From: Bradyrhizobium hipponense
GTDB lineage: Bacteria > Pseudomonadota > Alphaproteobacteria > Rhizobiales > Xanthobacteraceae
Reading direction: 5' to 3'
Assembly (NCBI RefSeq): GCF_008123965.1
Contig: NZ_VSTH01000030.1
Location: forward strand, 1-53,221
Length of the DNA: 53,221 nt
The notes under the pieces were generated by a model. That model did not search any database. It was given only the letters and a program-made list of their open reading frames with translations, and was not told the DNA's origin. Positions 8,574 through 16,145 of this stretch are shown piece by piece. How positions within the stretch are numbered: the stretch's first letter is position 1; each line of letters starts with the position of its first letter. A program made the translations under genes and the position numbers.

Positions 8574-9758
8574 CTACGCCTGGGCTTCCACCTCAAACGT
8601 CAGTCCCGCATGCTCCTGCAGCCGCTTGATGAGCTTGTGCTGCATCGCCGCGCCTGGGGTCCAGATCCCTCCAGGCACGTCGGTCGCATCGCGCAACAGG
8701 CAGAGCGCGCTTTCGGCAATCATCTTCGAGGTCGAACCATAGCCGGGATCGCGGTCTCCTTTCACCGACGCACGGACTTGGCGGCCGTCGGAACCGATCG
8801 CGACAAAAAGCAAATCGTAGAGTCCGCTCTCGCGTTCCTCTTTCGAAGGCCCCTCTCCCGGCTTGGGACCGGCCTGCGTAGCCATGCGGTTATTGGCAGC
8901 CACGATGCGCTTCGCCTCGGCCTCGCCCTCGTCGCCGGGCCCAGCGATCTGCATCTCGTCGTACACGAACTCACGCCCGTAAGGAAAACCCATTAACATG
9001 TTGGAGCGATGCACATTGCGCGTGTTGATGTTGGCCATGAAGAACGGCGTCAACCAGGTCTGCAGATCCTCGTCGAAGATCGGTTTGTTGCCTGGGGGCT
9101 GCTTTGGCCCTTGGAAGTCCGGCGTGAGCGCGAAGGGGTCGCGCACCAGCGCCAACAGGCTCGGATCCTTTGATGCGGCCTCGAAGATCGCCCGGCCGCT
9201 TGCGGCGGTTCCGCCGGAGAAGGTGCCGCGCATTTCGCGCACCCGACCCTTGACGCGCGGTGCAGGCGTACCGAGCACGCGCCTCGCCTCTTCCTGAACA
9301 AAGAAAGTCCCAAGTTCGAACGGGATCGAGTCATAGCCGCAGGAGAACATGATCCGCGCGCCCGACTCTTGCGCAGTTCCAAGATGGGCATCGATCATGC
9401 GACGCATCCACGGCACCTCGCCACACAGATCGAAATAATCGGTACCCGTAGCAGCACACGCCGCAATAAGCTCATTGCCGTAGAGCAGATACGGCCCAAC
9501 GGTGCTGATCACCGACATCGTCTGCTCCGCCATCGCCTTCAGCGAGGCCGCATCAGACGCATCCGCCACGAGCAGCGGCGTGTTCCCGGGCGCACCGATC
9601 GCATCGCGGACCGATTTGAGCTTGCCGAGGCTACGGCCGGCCATCGCCCATTTGAGCGCGTTGTCGTCCTTGTAATGCGTCGTCAGGTATTCGGCGACGA
9701 GCTGGCCGGTGAAGCCGGTCGCGCCATAGACGACGATATCGAATTTCGTTGAGCTCAT
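8574..9758 (-). CDS. Saccharopine dehydrogenase-like oxidoreductase (trans-acting enoyl reductase family)
   Basis: A 394-residue NAD(P)-dependent oxidoreductase of the saccharopine dehydrogenase-like group that includes mycobacterial trans-acting enoyl reductases. The N-terminal Rossmann fold starts with FDIVVYGATGFTGQLVAEYL, followed by AMAGRSLGKLKSV and VISTVGPYLLYGNELIAAC; the motif YFDLCGEVPWMRRMID is characteristic of the family. The start is ATG at 9758, 9 bases after the stop of the DUF169 gene, so they are probably co-transcribed. Function in bacteria without mycobacterial lipids is unclear; a role in lipid or ketone reduction is a guess. Confidence 0.85.
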   Translation of the reverse strand: MSSTKFDIVVYGATGFTGQLVAEYLTTHYKDDNALKWAMAGRSLGKLKSVRDAIGAPGNTPLLVADASDAASLKAMAEQTMSVISTVGPYLLYGNELIAACAATGTDYFDLCGEVPWMRRMIDAHLGTAQESGARIMFSCGYDSIPFELGTFFVQEEARRVLGTPAPRVKGRVREMRGTFSGGTAASGRAIFEAASKDPSLLALVRDPFALTPDFQGPKQPPGNKPIFDEDLQTWLTPFFMANINTRNVHRSNMLMGFPYGREFVYDEMQIAGPGDEGEAEAKRIVAANNRMATQAGPKPGEGPSKEERESGLYDLLFVAIGSDGRQVRASVKGDRDPGYGSTSKMIAESALCLLRDATDVPGGIWTPGAAMQHKLIKRLQEHAGLTFEVEAQA

Positions 9759-9767
9759 GGTCGACCT

Positions 9768-10550
9768 TTACCTCTTCGCGTAGCTCACGCCCATGCCGGC
9801 ACGGACGTCGCTTTGAATTCCATAGGGCGGGATCGGATAACGCAGGCCGTTTTTCGCCAGCGCCTTCATGCCCAGAATCGCCTTGGCGAGGTGCTGAGGC
9901 TTCAACGCCATCAGCATCTCCTCGTCCGGCACGCCGCCATAGCGCCGTTCGGCATAGCATGGCAAGGACAGGCTGGGCTCGCCGGTCTTGAGCGCCCGCC
10001 CCCAGGAATCCGCGCAAGCCGTCTCGCCGACCACGCCCCATTCGAATTTCCTGTAGCCGGTATATTGCAGCCCGTTGATGAGGATGATCATCTGCCCCGG
10101 CGTTGCATAAACGAGGCAGATGTCCGGCGGATCGAGCCGGCCGCTCGCAAGCGGACTCACCGCGAGCGCGTGGTACTGGCCGAACGGAACCACATCCAGC
10201 GCCTCCTGGCGCTTGCGCGCATCCTCGGCCGTGCCGTGCCAGACACCGACATAGTTTTCGCCGGCGAGCCATTTGTCGTCCTGCGGGGCAAGGCCAATCA
10301 CTGCGCGGCACTGCGCGCCGACGAGATCATCGGCGGTGATGCCGACGGTCCAGCCCAAACGCGCAGCCATGCTGACGATCTGGTCCGTGGTATGGATCGC
10401 GTTCGGCCGCCTGATCTTCGGGATCGCCTCCATCTCCGCGATGTGCGCGAACAGCTTCATGCCGATCACCGTCGTCTTCAGCCGCAACAGGCTGTTGAGA
10501 TCGGCGGCGAGGCCGGCAAGATCGATCGTGTCTGCACTCTGCTGCGGCAT
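9768..10550 (-). CDS. DUF169 family protein
   Basis: About 260 residues with the features of the DUF169 family: SLLRLKTTVIGMKL near the N-terminus, a conserved AQCRAVIGL segment with cysteine, LVYATPGQMIILINGLQY, and the later Cys pair in ETACADSW and SLPCYAERRYGG. Family members are soluble and of unproven function; the conserved cysteines hint at metal or cofactor binding. ATG at 10550, preceded by GGGAGA at good spacing, was chosen over GTG at 10574. It lies in a same-strand string with the YdcF-like gene upstream and the reductase gene 9 bases downstream. Confidence 0.82.
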   Translation of the reverse strand: MPQQSADTIDLAGLAADLNSLLRLKTTVIGMKLFAHIAEMEAIPKIRRPNAIHTTDQIVSMAARLGWTVGITADDLVGAQCRAVIGLAPQDDKWLAGENYVGVWHGTAEDARKRQEALDVVPFGQYHALAVSPLASGRLDPPDICLVYATPGQMIILINGLQYTGYRKFEWGVVGETACADSWGRALKTGEPSLSLPCYAERRYGGVPDEEMLMALKPQHLAKAILGMKALAKNGLRYPIPPYGIQSDVRAGMGVSYAKR

Positions 10551-10604
10551 GGCGTTCTCCCGGCCCGCGATCACGCGCGGGCGTTGTTGTTTCTTAGCCT
10601 CGTT

Positions 10605-11465
10605 CTAGTCCTTGGCAGGTGCCGGAAGCAACTCGTCGGTCCTGCCCATGAGGCGGTAGGCCAGAAGACCGATCCATTCGCGCACGGCCACGTCGGTTCT
10701 GCCGAGCCCATCGGCACCGATGTTGGTGAAGGAGAAAAGGTCGTCACGCCCGCCCATCCGCCAGTCGACGGGATAGGCTTCGACATTGAATCCGGCCTTG
10801 CGAAAAATCCCCATCGAGCGCGGCATGTGAAAGGCTGACGTGACCAGAATCCAGCGCTCCCCCGGCCTCGGTGTCACCAGCTGTTTCGTGAAGATTGCAT
10901 TCTCGTAGGTGTTGCGCGAATTCCGCTCCTGGATCAGGCGCTCCTTCGGTACCCCCAGATTTTCCAGGATCGGCGCAGAGTAGTCGGCTTCCCTGGCATC
11001 GGTCGAGACCAGGTTCGCGGTTCCTCCGGTGAAGATGATGCGCGCATTGGGATAACGGCGCGCGAGCTCGGCCGGCGCAAACAAACGATCCGCCGCATGC
11101 GAAACGACGGGCGTGTGGTGCGCCGCCGACAGGTCGGTGTCGACGGAGCCGCCGAGCACGATAATGCCGTCCGGCGCACCGTGCGACGGATCCCATGGCG
11201 GAAAACGCGACTCAAGCGGATAGAGCAAGAGATTGCCGAGCGGAGAAAACGCCGCCAATGCCAGCAGGATCAGCGTGGCCGCTGCAAGCTTGCGGCCGAC
11301 CGCGGCAAAGCGCGTCGCCATCAGCACGAGCGACAGGATCCCGAGCTCGACCAGGAGATTGATCGGCAGCAACGCGGCGCCAAAAGTCTTGGAGAGGACA
11401 AAAAGCAGGGGAGCCTCGCTGGAATGATCGTGCTTGTTGCGCGTGGGCTTGACCCGCCGGTCCAT
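10605..11465 (-). CDS. YdcF family (DUF218) membrane-anchored protein
   Basis: A 286-residue protein with two N-terminal hydrophobic segments (about 20-75) followed by a DUF218/YdcF domain: GIIVLGGSVDTD, RRYPNARIIFTGGTAN, ERNSRNTYENAIFTKQL and WILVTSAFHMPRSMGIFRKAGFNVEAYPVDW. Relatives such as ElyC and SanA act in envelope and peptidoglycan homeostasis, so an envelope role is plausible. The start is ATG at 11465, divergent from the acetamidase gene. The DUF169 gene starts about 55 bases past its stop, so an operon is possible. Confidence 0.85.
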   Translation of the reverse strand: MDRRVKPTRNKHDHSSEAPLLFVLSKTFGAALLPINLLVELGILSLVLMATRFAAVGRKLAAATLILLALAAFSPLGNLLLYPLESRFPPWDPSHGAPDGIIVLGGSVDTDLSAAHHTPVVSHAADRLFAPAELARRYPNARIIFTGGTANLVSTDAREADYSAPILENLGVPKERLIQERNSRNTYENAIFTKQLVTPRPGERWILVTSAFHMPRSMGIFRKAGFNVEAYPVDWRMGGRDDLFSFTNIGADGLGRTDVAVREWIGLLAYRLMGRTDELLPAPAKD

Positions 11466-11527
11466 CTTCGGAAGTCTTCTTGGAAGAGGATCGATTGCCT
11501 GGTCAAGTCCGGCCTTTGCAGGTTCTC

Positions 11528-12505
11528 ATGGCGAATTCAGATGAAATCAACTGGACGTGGCCGATGACCCATCATCACCTGCATTCAAGCCCGGAAACCT
11601 GCCACTGGGGCTTCTTCGAAGCGAGGCTCAAGCCGGTGCTGACGATCGACAGCGGCGACGAGGTCACGATCGACACCATCAGCGGCGGGCCGGACGTGGT
11701 GCCCGACCGCAACCAGTTTCACGTTCCGCCCGAGCTGTTCGAGGTGCATGCGAAATCCGAGCGGATGCTGCCCGGCCATATCCTCACCGGTCCGATCGCC
11801 GTTAACGGCGCCGAGCCTGGCGACGTGCTGGAGGTCGCAATCCTCGACGTCCAGCTTCGGCAGGATTGGGGCTGGAATCTCATCAAGCCGCTGTCCGGCA
11901 CCCTGCCCGACGATTTCCACGAGACGCGTATCCTCAACATCCCCTTGGATCGGGCGCGAAGGGCCGGCCACATGCCGTGGGGCCTCGACCTCCCCCTCAA
12001 ACCGTTCTTCGGCGTGATGGGCGTTTCGCCGCCGCCGGCCTGGGGCCGCATCTCCTCGCTGATTCCGCGCGCAATGGGCGGCAATCTCGACAACAAGGAG
12101 CTGGGTACAGGCGCGACGCTCTATCTGCCGGTGTTCGTCCCGGGCGCACTGTTCTCCTGCGGCGACGGCCATGGCGTGCAGGGCGACGGCGAGGTCTGCG
12201 TCACCGCGATCGAGACCGCGCTGCAGGGCCGCTTCCGCCTGACGCTGCGCAAGGACCTGCGGCTCGATTACCCCCGCGCCGAGACGCCGTCGCATTACAT
12301 GACGATGGCGATGGACCCCGACCTCGACCAGTGCGTGGTGCGGGCGTTGCGCGACATGATCGTGCTGCTGGGCGAAAAGCGAAACCTGTCGCGCGAGGAC
12401 GCCTACACGCTGTGCAGCCTGGCCGCCGATCTGCGGGTGACGCAGACCGTCAACGGCTCCAAGGGCATTCATTGCATGATCGAAAAGGCGATCGTGCACG
12501 GCTAG
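11528..12505 (+). CDS. Acetamidase/formamidase family protein
   Basis: A 325-residue member of the FmdA/AmdA family, which hydrolyses small amides (formamide, acetamide) to the acid and ammonia. Family landmarks: WGFFEARLKPVLTIDSGD at the start, PGHILTGPIAVNGAEPGD, PLKPFFGVMGVSPP, the GGNLDNKELGTGATLYLPV segment and ALFSCGDGHGVQGDGEV, which carries conserved acidic and His residues. ATG at 11528 is used; an upstream in-frame start at 11480 has no support. It stands alone between a divergent YdcF gene and the regulator genes, so a nitrogen-scavenging role is inferred from family alone. Confidence 0.88.
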   Translation: MANSDEINWTWPMTHHHLHSSPETCHWGFFEARLKPVLTIDSGDEVTIDTISGGPDVVPDRNQFHVPPELFEVHAKSERMLPGHILTGPIAVNGAEPGDVLEVAILDVQLRQDWGWNLIKPLSGTLPDDFHETRILNIPLDRARRAGHMPWGLDLPLKPFFGVMGVSPPPAWGRISSLIPRAMGGNLDNKELGTGATLYLPVFVPGALFSCGDGHGVQGDGEVCVTAIETALQGRFRLTLRKDLRLDYPRAETPSHYMTMAMDPDLDQCVVRALRDMIVLLGEKRNLSREDAYTLCSLAADLRVTQTVNGSKGIHCMIEKAIVHG

Positions 12506-12520
12506 ATCGGCCTGTCTCCC

Positions 12521-12568
12521 TTCTCCGGTCCAGCTCCACCGCCATTCTCCGGTCCAGCTCCGCCGCCG
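12521..12568 (+). repeat. 24-base tandem duplication
   Basis: Two adjacent 24-base units beginning TTCTCCGGTCCAGCTCC (12521-12544 and 12545-12568), differing at two positions. They lie just past the stop codon of the acetamidase gene. No function is evident. Confidence 0.85.
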
Positions 12569-12651
12569 CACGGGATACCGGCGCGGCGCACGCCGTGGTG
12601 GATATTTTCTCTAGCGATTCCAACAACCTCAAGAACAGTCGCAATCTGGAT

Positions 12652-12681
12652 TTGACTTCCGTCACCGAACCTAAATAGAGT
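12652..12681 (+). promoter_or_regulatory. Possible sigma-70 type promoter
   Basis: TTGACT (12652-12657) and TAGAGT (12676-12681) separated by 18 bases, in a locally AT-rich stretch about 50 bases before the ribbon-helix-helix-like gene. The -35 match is good and the -10 match is weak. Confidence 0.35.
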
Positions 12682-12729
12682 CTTAATCGTTACTTTTATG
12701 TACATGAGTAAGAGGCTAGCGTTCGGGCC

Positions 12730-12927
12730 ATGGCCACCGAAAAAGCCGAGACTGACCGCATTCCCGTAACCTTGGCGCTCTCGACCATCACCTATCTCGA
12801 AAAGCTGGTGAGACAGGGCACCCACGGCACCAGCGTTCCCGGCGTTGCGCGGACATTGATCGAGGAAGGCATCCGTCTCGCCATCAAGGATGGGCTTCTG
12901 TCGATTCGCGACAATGGCAGGACGTGA
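12730..12927 (+). CDS. Small ribbon-helix-helix-like protein
   Basis: A 65-residue protein with a predicted beta-strand (RIPVTLALST) followed by two helices (ITYLEKLVRQG and VPGVARTLIEEGIRLAIKDG), the size and pattern of a ribbon-helix-helix DNA-binding protein of the Arc/MetJ class, although I cannot assign a named family. No toxin gene lies beside it. It is followed 72 bases later by gcrA on the same strand. Its own promoter-like elements lie at 12652-12681. Conservation in relatives is likely but untested here. Confidence 0.68.
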   Translation: MATEKAETDRIPVTLALSTITYLEKLVRQGTHGTSVPGVARTLIEEGIRLAIKDGLLSIRDNGRT

Positions 12928-12999
12928 ACGCGCGCCAACGTGAGGCGGACGGATCTCGAAAGGAGGATGGCCGACATCTGCAACCTGGGACCGTTACAA

Positions 13000-13470
13000 A
13001 TGCCTGTTCTCTCACCAACCTGGACCGACGAGCGAATCGAACTTCTGAAGCAGCACTTCGAGGCCGGCCTGTCCTGCCGCGAGATCGCCGCCGACATTGG
13101 CGTCAGCCGCAACGCCGTGATCGGCAAGCTGTCCCGGCTCAATCTGACGCGCGGCAGGTCGACCGACGAGCGCAAGCTCGACAGAAGCTCTGCCCGCGCG
13201 CCCAAGGCGGTGCCGCGGCTGCAATATGAAATGCTTGCGACGCTCTATGGCGAGACCGGCGCCCCTGCGGTCACGGGGCCGATCGATGACGCTAATCGCT
13301 GCTCGCTGCTTGAGCTCGCCGAGAACCGCTGTCGCTGGCCGATCTCGACACCCGGTGCGGAGGATTTCTGCTTTTGCGGCAACACCGCGCCCGACGGCCA
13401 GTCCTATTGCGCCGGCCACAGCCGCCTCGCCTACCGGCCGAATTCCCGCGCGCGAATCATGCGCGGCTGA
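13000..13470 (+). CDS. gcrA: GcrA family cell cycle regulator
   Basis: About 156 residues. The N-terminus is the GcrA helix-turn-helix: PTWTDERIELLKQHFEAGLS, then REIAADIGVSRNAVIGKLSRL. The C-terminal sigma-70-binding domain is Cys-rich: CSLLELAENRCRWPI, then FCFCGNTAPDGQSYCAGHSRLAY. GcrA binds RNA polymerase with sigma-70 at promoters carrying GANTC sites methylated by CcrM, linking DNA methylation to cell-cycle expression in alphaproteobacteria. Start is uncertain between ATG 13000 (used; matches the family's first residues) and an in-frame ATG at 12967 that abuts an AGGAGG sequence too closely. A terminator follows at 13495-13528. Confidence 0.93.
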   Translation: MPVLSPTWTDERIELLKQHFEAGLSCREIAADIGVSRNAVIGKLSRLNLTRGRSTDERKLDRSSARAPKAVPRLQYEMLATLYGETGAPAVTGPIDDANRCSLLELAENRCRWPISTPGAEDFCFCGNTAPDGQSYCAGHSRLAYRPNSRARIMRG

Positions 13471-13494
13471 GGCCGCTTCGGCTTTTCCAAAATT

Positions 13495-13528
13495 GAAAAA
13501 CCTCCGGCAGGGCATTGCCGGAGGTTTC
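13495..13528 (+). terminator. Rho-independent terminator after gcrA
   Basis: Perfect 11-base stem AACCTCCGGCA (13499-13509), six-base loop, TGCCGGAGGTT (13516-13526), with A-rich sequence before and TTTCT-like sequence after. It sits 30 bases downstream of the gcrA stop. Confidence 0.85.
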
Positions 13529-13696
13529 TGGAGGCTTAGCATCAAACTAAGAGCCGTAACTTTCGAAATCGGCTGGCAACTATATAGCTTAGTAGCTCAG
13601 GTAAGTAAATAAGATTGAGGCCGATCGAACCGCATGGCTCGTCTTCGTCGGCTGCACGGGCTGCCCCGATTTTCCGAAAGCCCATCTCGCAAGATA

Positions 13697-13745
13697 CCCC
13701 GGCGGTGTCCCGCCGGGGTTCTCTGATCGATCTGCGAGATCGATC
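13697..13745 (-). terminator. Double hairpin downstream of porin gene
   Basis: Two perfect 9-base inverted repeats in tandem. GATCGATCT-GCG-AGATCGATC (13725-13745) touches the porin stop codon, and CCCCGGCGG-TGTC-CCGCCGGGG (13697-13718) follows. Together they look like a 3' processing or termination structure for a highly expressed porin mRNA. The T-tract on this strand is poor. Confidence 0.65.
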
Positions 13746-15224
13746 TTAGAAGTTGCGCTGAGCGCGGAGGAGCATGCTGACCGAGTTCTGGTCCTTCAGC
13801 TCGTACACGGCCGCCGGCTTCGCAGCGGTGGCAATGCCCGGGCTCGCGATGGTGCCAGAGTACTTCTGGTCCAGATGCGAATAGCTCACGTCAGCTGTGA
13901 AGGTCAGGCCCTTGACCGGAGTCCACGCCGTGTTGACACCGATGACCGCGAAGTTGAAGTCCGGATTACAAGTAGCACCCGCGAGCGCGATAGCAGCGAA
14001 GTTGCCGCAGATCAGCGCCTTGCCGGCAGTGCCGTACTTCAGCTGGGCATAGCCACCGTAGATGGCGCTCGCCCAGTTCGGGCTCCAGTTGTGGGTATAG
14101 CCACCACGGAGGCCCCAGGTCTTGACGGTATCGATGCCGGTACCGACACCGAAGACGCCGTCAGAAAGACCGGCGAAACCGGTGCTCTGATACGCGCCGG
14201 CGCCGCTACCGCTGAACATGAAGAAGCTCTGCGGGAACAGGCTCTGGAAGTTGTAGCGAGTCGCGCCATCCGTGTAGACGGCCTGCAGGTTGATGCTGTC
14301 GCCCGCACCGGTCGGGATATTCTTGATGGACAACGCACCCTGAACCGCCCAGCCCCATTTGTCGCTAGGATGGCCTGTGGGTTCGGTCGCACCGTAGTAG
14401 GCGGTATGCAGCTCATGCGCGGCAACCGAGATCTGGGCCAGACCCCAGGCCTGGTCGACGCGGACCTGACCGATGATGTCGGGGGTACGCGTGCCGCCCC
14501 AATCGTTGGCACCGTAGACGCCCGTCACGAACTGAGCGGCCGTACCCGACGACACGTTCCAGAGGTTCGACTGGCCGTTGTTCGCCGTCGTCTCGTCCTG
14601 CAACGCGAGCGAACCGGTGATGCCCTGGCCAAAGTCAGCCGTGTAGGCAACCTGGTTCACGCCGTTGACATGATTGCTGCCGCCCGGAATGGTGTCGGGA
14701 CCGCCAGCCGGATAGCTCTGCCACGGGGCGTCGAAGATCGAGACCGTGCGGCCGAAGGTGAAGCCAGCGAACTGGATGAACGCATGGTAGAGGCCGAGCG
14801 AGGCGGAACCGGTCGAGAACGCCGAGGGATTGCTGCCGGTGACCGTCTGAGAATCCCAGCTGAAGATCAAATCGGCGTAGGTTCGCACCACGCCGTACTC
14901 GGTCGCCGTACGCGTGTCGACGTTGAAGTCGAAACGAGCGCGGCCGGTATAGTAGTTGGTCAGACGGTTGTTCGATCCCGCGTTCGCGCCTTGCTGGAAG
15001 TTGTAGTCGCCTGCGCCGCCAAGGATGGCGTCAGCGCGCAGATAACCGCCCAGCTTGATGCAGGTGTCGGTGCCCGGCATATAGTAGAATCCGGCACCAT
15101 ACAGCGAGCAGATCTTGACGTACTCGACCGCCTTGGCCTTGACCGGAAGATCGGCCGCCTGGGCTCCACTCACGGCGATCAGACCCGCCGCAGTGCCGAG
15201 CAATAGGCTCTTCACCATTTTCAT
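13746..15224 (-). CDS. Outer-membrane porin (Porin_2 family)
   Basis: A 492-residue alphaproteobacterial porin (Omp2b/RopA type) forming an outer-membrane beta-barrel for small solutes. The N-terminal signal peptide MKMVKSLLLGTAAGLIAVSGAQA is followed by ADLPVKAKAVEYVKICSLYGAGFYYMPGTD, then CIKLGGYLRAD, all hallmarks of the family. The C-terminal end SMLLRAQRNF finishes in the aromatic residue needed by the BAM machinery. A GGAGA lies at good spacing before ATG 15224. The long intergenic region upstream probably holds a strong, regulated promoter; a double hairpin follows the stop. Confidence 0.93.
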   Translation of the reverse strand: MKMVKSLLLGTAAGLIAVSGAQAADLPVKAKAVEYVKICSLYGAGFYYMPGTDTCIKLGGYLRADAILGGAGDYNFQQGANAGSNNRLTNYYTGRARFDFNVDTRTATEYGVVRTYADLIFSWDSQTVTGSNPSAFSTGSASLGLYHAFIQFAGFTFGRTVSIFDAPWQSYPAGGPDTIPGGSNHVNGVNQVAYTADFGQGITGSLALQDETTANNGQSNLWNVSSGTAAQFVTGVYGANDWGGTRTPDIIGQVRVDQAWGLAQISVAAHELHTAYYGATEPTGHPSDKWGWAVQGALSIKNIPTGAGDSINLQAVYTDGATRYNFQSLFPQSFFMFSGSGAGAYQSTGFAGLSDGVFGVGTGIDTVKTWGLRGGYTHNWSPNWASAIYGGYAQLKYGTAGKALICGNFAAIALAGATCNPDFNFAVIGVNTAWTPVKGLTFTADVSYSHLDQKYSGTIASPGIATAAKPAAVYELKDQNSVSMLLRAQRNF

Positions 15225-15658
15225 TTAAAATCTCCAAGTTGCTCATTTTGCGGAGACCGGACCGTAAGGCCCCCCAGATCCCCGTCTCTTCAATCCGCTC
15301 GGCCGCTTCGCGCTTTCGGACGCACCTGCTTGAACGCGAGGAACGTGAGCGAACCACCTGCAACGGGACGACGAGAACCCCCCACCGTCACGGATCAATA
15401 TGCCTGCGTCGTTCTGTTAATCAAAATAGTTTATTGGATAAGCCTTGTGGTTTCACTAAACCTGTGCCTTGTGCGCAACACCCGGGGCCGGCCCAATATG
15501 CTGACGCCATCATCTTTGTAATATTACTGACAAAATTACCCTGCTCGGCACTTGCGTCAAGGCAGGCTTGCGTGGACTATCAGCTGCCAGAACGCCTGCC
15601 TGAAGAATCTGTTCACGGGAGTGACGCTGTGTCCGCGACGAGGAAAGAGGGAGCGCGC
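15225..15658. other. Porin/MarR divergent intergenic region
   Basis: A 434-base region without a convincing gene. It must contain the porin promoter on the minus strand and the MarR promoter on the plus strand. It is AT-rich around 15410-15540, which is unusual for this genome, and includes the word CAAAATAGTTTA at 15422-15433 that recurs in reverse orientation at 17298-17309 before a hydrolase gene. Confidence 0.6.
15417..15437. promoter_or_regulatory. Candidate operator shared with 17298-17309
   Basis: The AT-rich element TTAATCAAAATAGTTTATTGG forms an imperfect dyad of the form AATnAA-N5-TTnATT. Its 12-base core is identical, on the opposite strand, to the core at 17298-17309. It lies about 225 bases before the MarR start and about 193 bases before the porin start. 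Confidence 0.45.
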
Positions 15659-16135
15659 ATGCGCTCCATCGGCAATCTGGACATCATCAAGCGCTTCACC
15701 TGGGAGATATCGTCAATCAACATGTATCTCGAGGAGCTGCGCCAGTTCTGGGCCAGGACGCTCGGCATCAGCGGCCCGCAATGGCTGATCTTGATGGCAA
15801 TCTCCGACCTCGACAAGGACGACGGCATCCCGGTCAACGTCGTCTCCAAGCTGCTCCACGTCGATCCCTCGTTCGTCACAACCCAGTCGAAGCTGCTGGA
15901 GAAGAAGGGCCTGTTGCGCCGGCGGCCCTCGCCGACCGACGCCAGGGTGGTCCGGCTGTCCCTGACCGACAAGACGCAAAAGCACCTGGCAAGTCTCAAC
16001 GAACAGTACAAGACGATCAAGGAATTCGTCTTCCAGGAGTTCGACGAGCACGAACTGACCGAGTTCACCACCAAACTCGCGACGTTGAAAACCCGTCTCG
16101 AAAAGGCCTGCGTCCGCCTGACCCTCGACTTCTGA
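15659..16135 (+). CDS. MarR family winged-helix regulator
   Basis: About 158 residues: an N-terminal dimerisation helix (NLDIIKRFTWEISSINMYLE), then GISGPQWLILMAISDLDKDD and the winged helix VNVVSKLLHVDPSFVTTQSKLLEKKGLLRRRPSPTDARVVRLSL, typical of MarR. ATG at 15659 is preceded by GAGGGAG; an upstream in-frame GTG at 15629 with GGGAG is a real alternative. It is divergent from the porin and convergent with the hydrolase gene (11 bases between stops). A 12-base AT-rich motif shared by its upstream region and the hydrolase promoter suggests it may control both. Confidence 0.87.
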   Translation: MRSIGNLDIIKRFTWEISSINMYLEELRQFWARTLGISGPQWLILMAISDLDKDDGIPVNVVSKLLHVDPSFVTTQSKLLEKKGLLRRRPSPTDARVVRLSLTDKTQKHLASLNEQYKTIKEFVFQEFDEHELTEFTTKLATLKTRLEKACVRLTLDF

Positions 16136-16145
16136 TCCGGCCCCT

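Noticed and set aside
13875..15206. A 443-residue open frame antisense to the porin gene
   Set aside because: Arg/Asp/Val-rich shadow; the porin with signal peptide is unambiguous.
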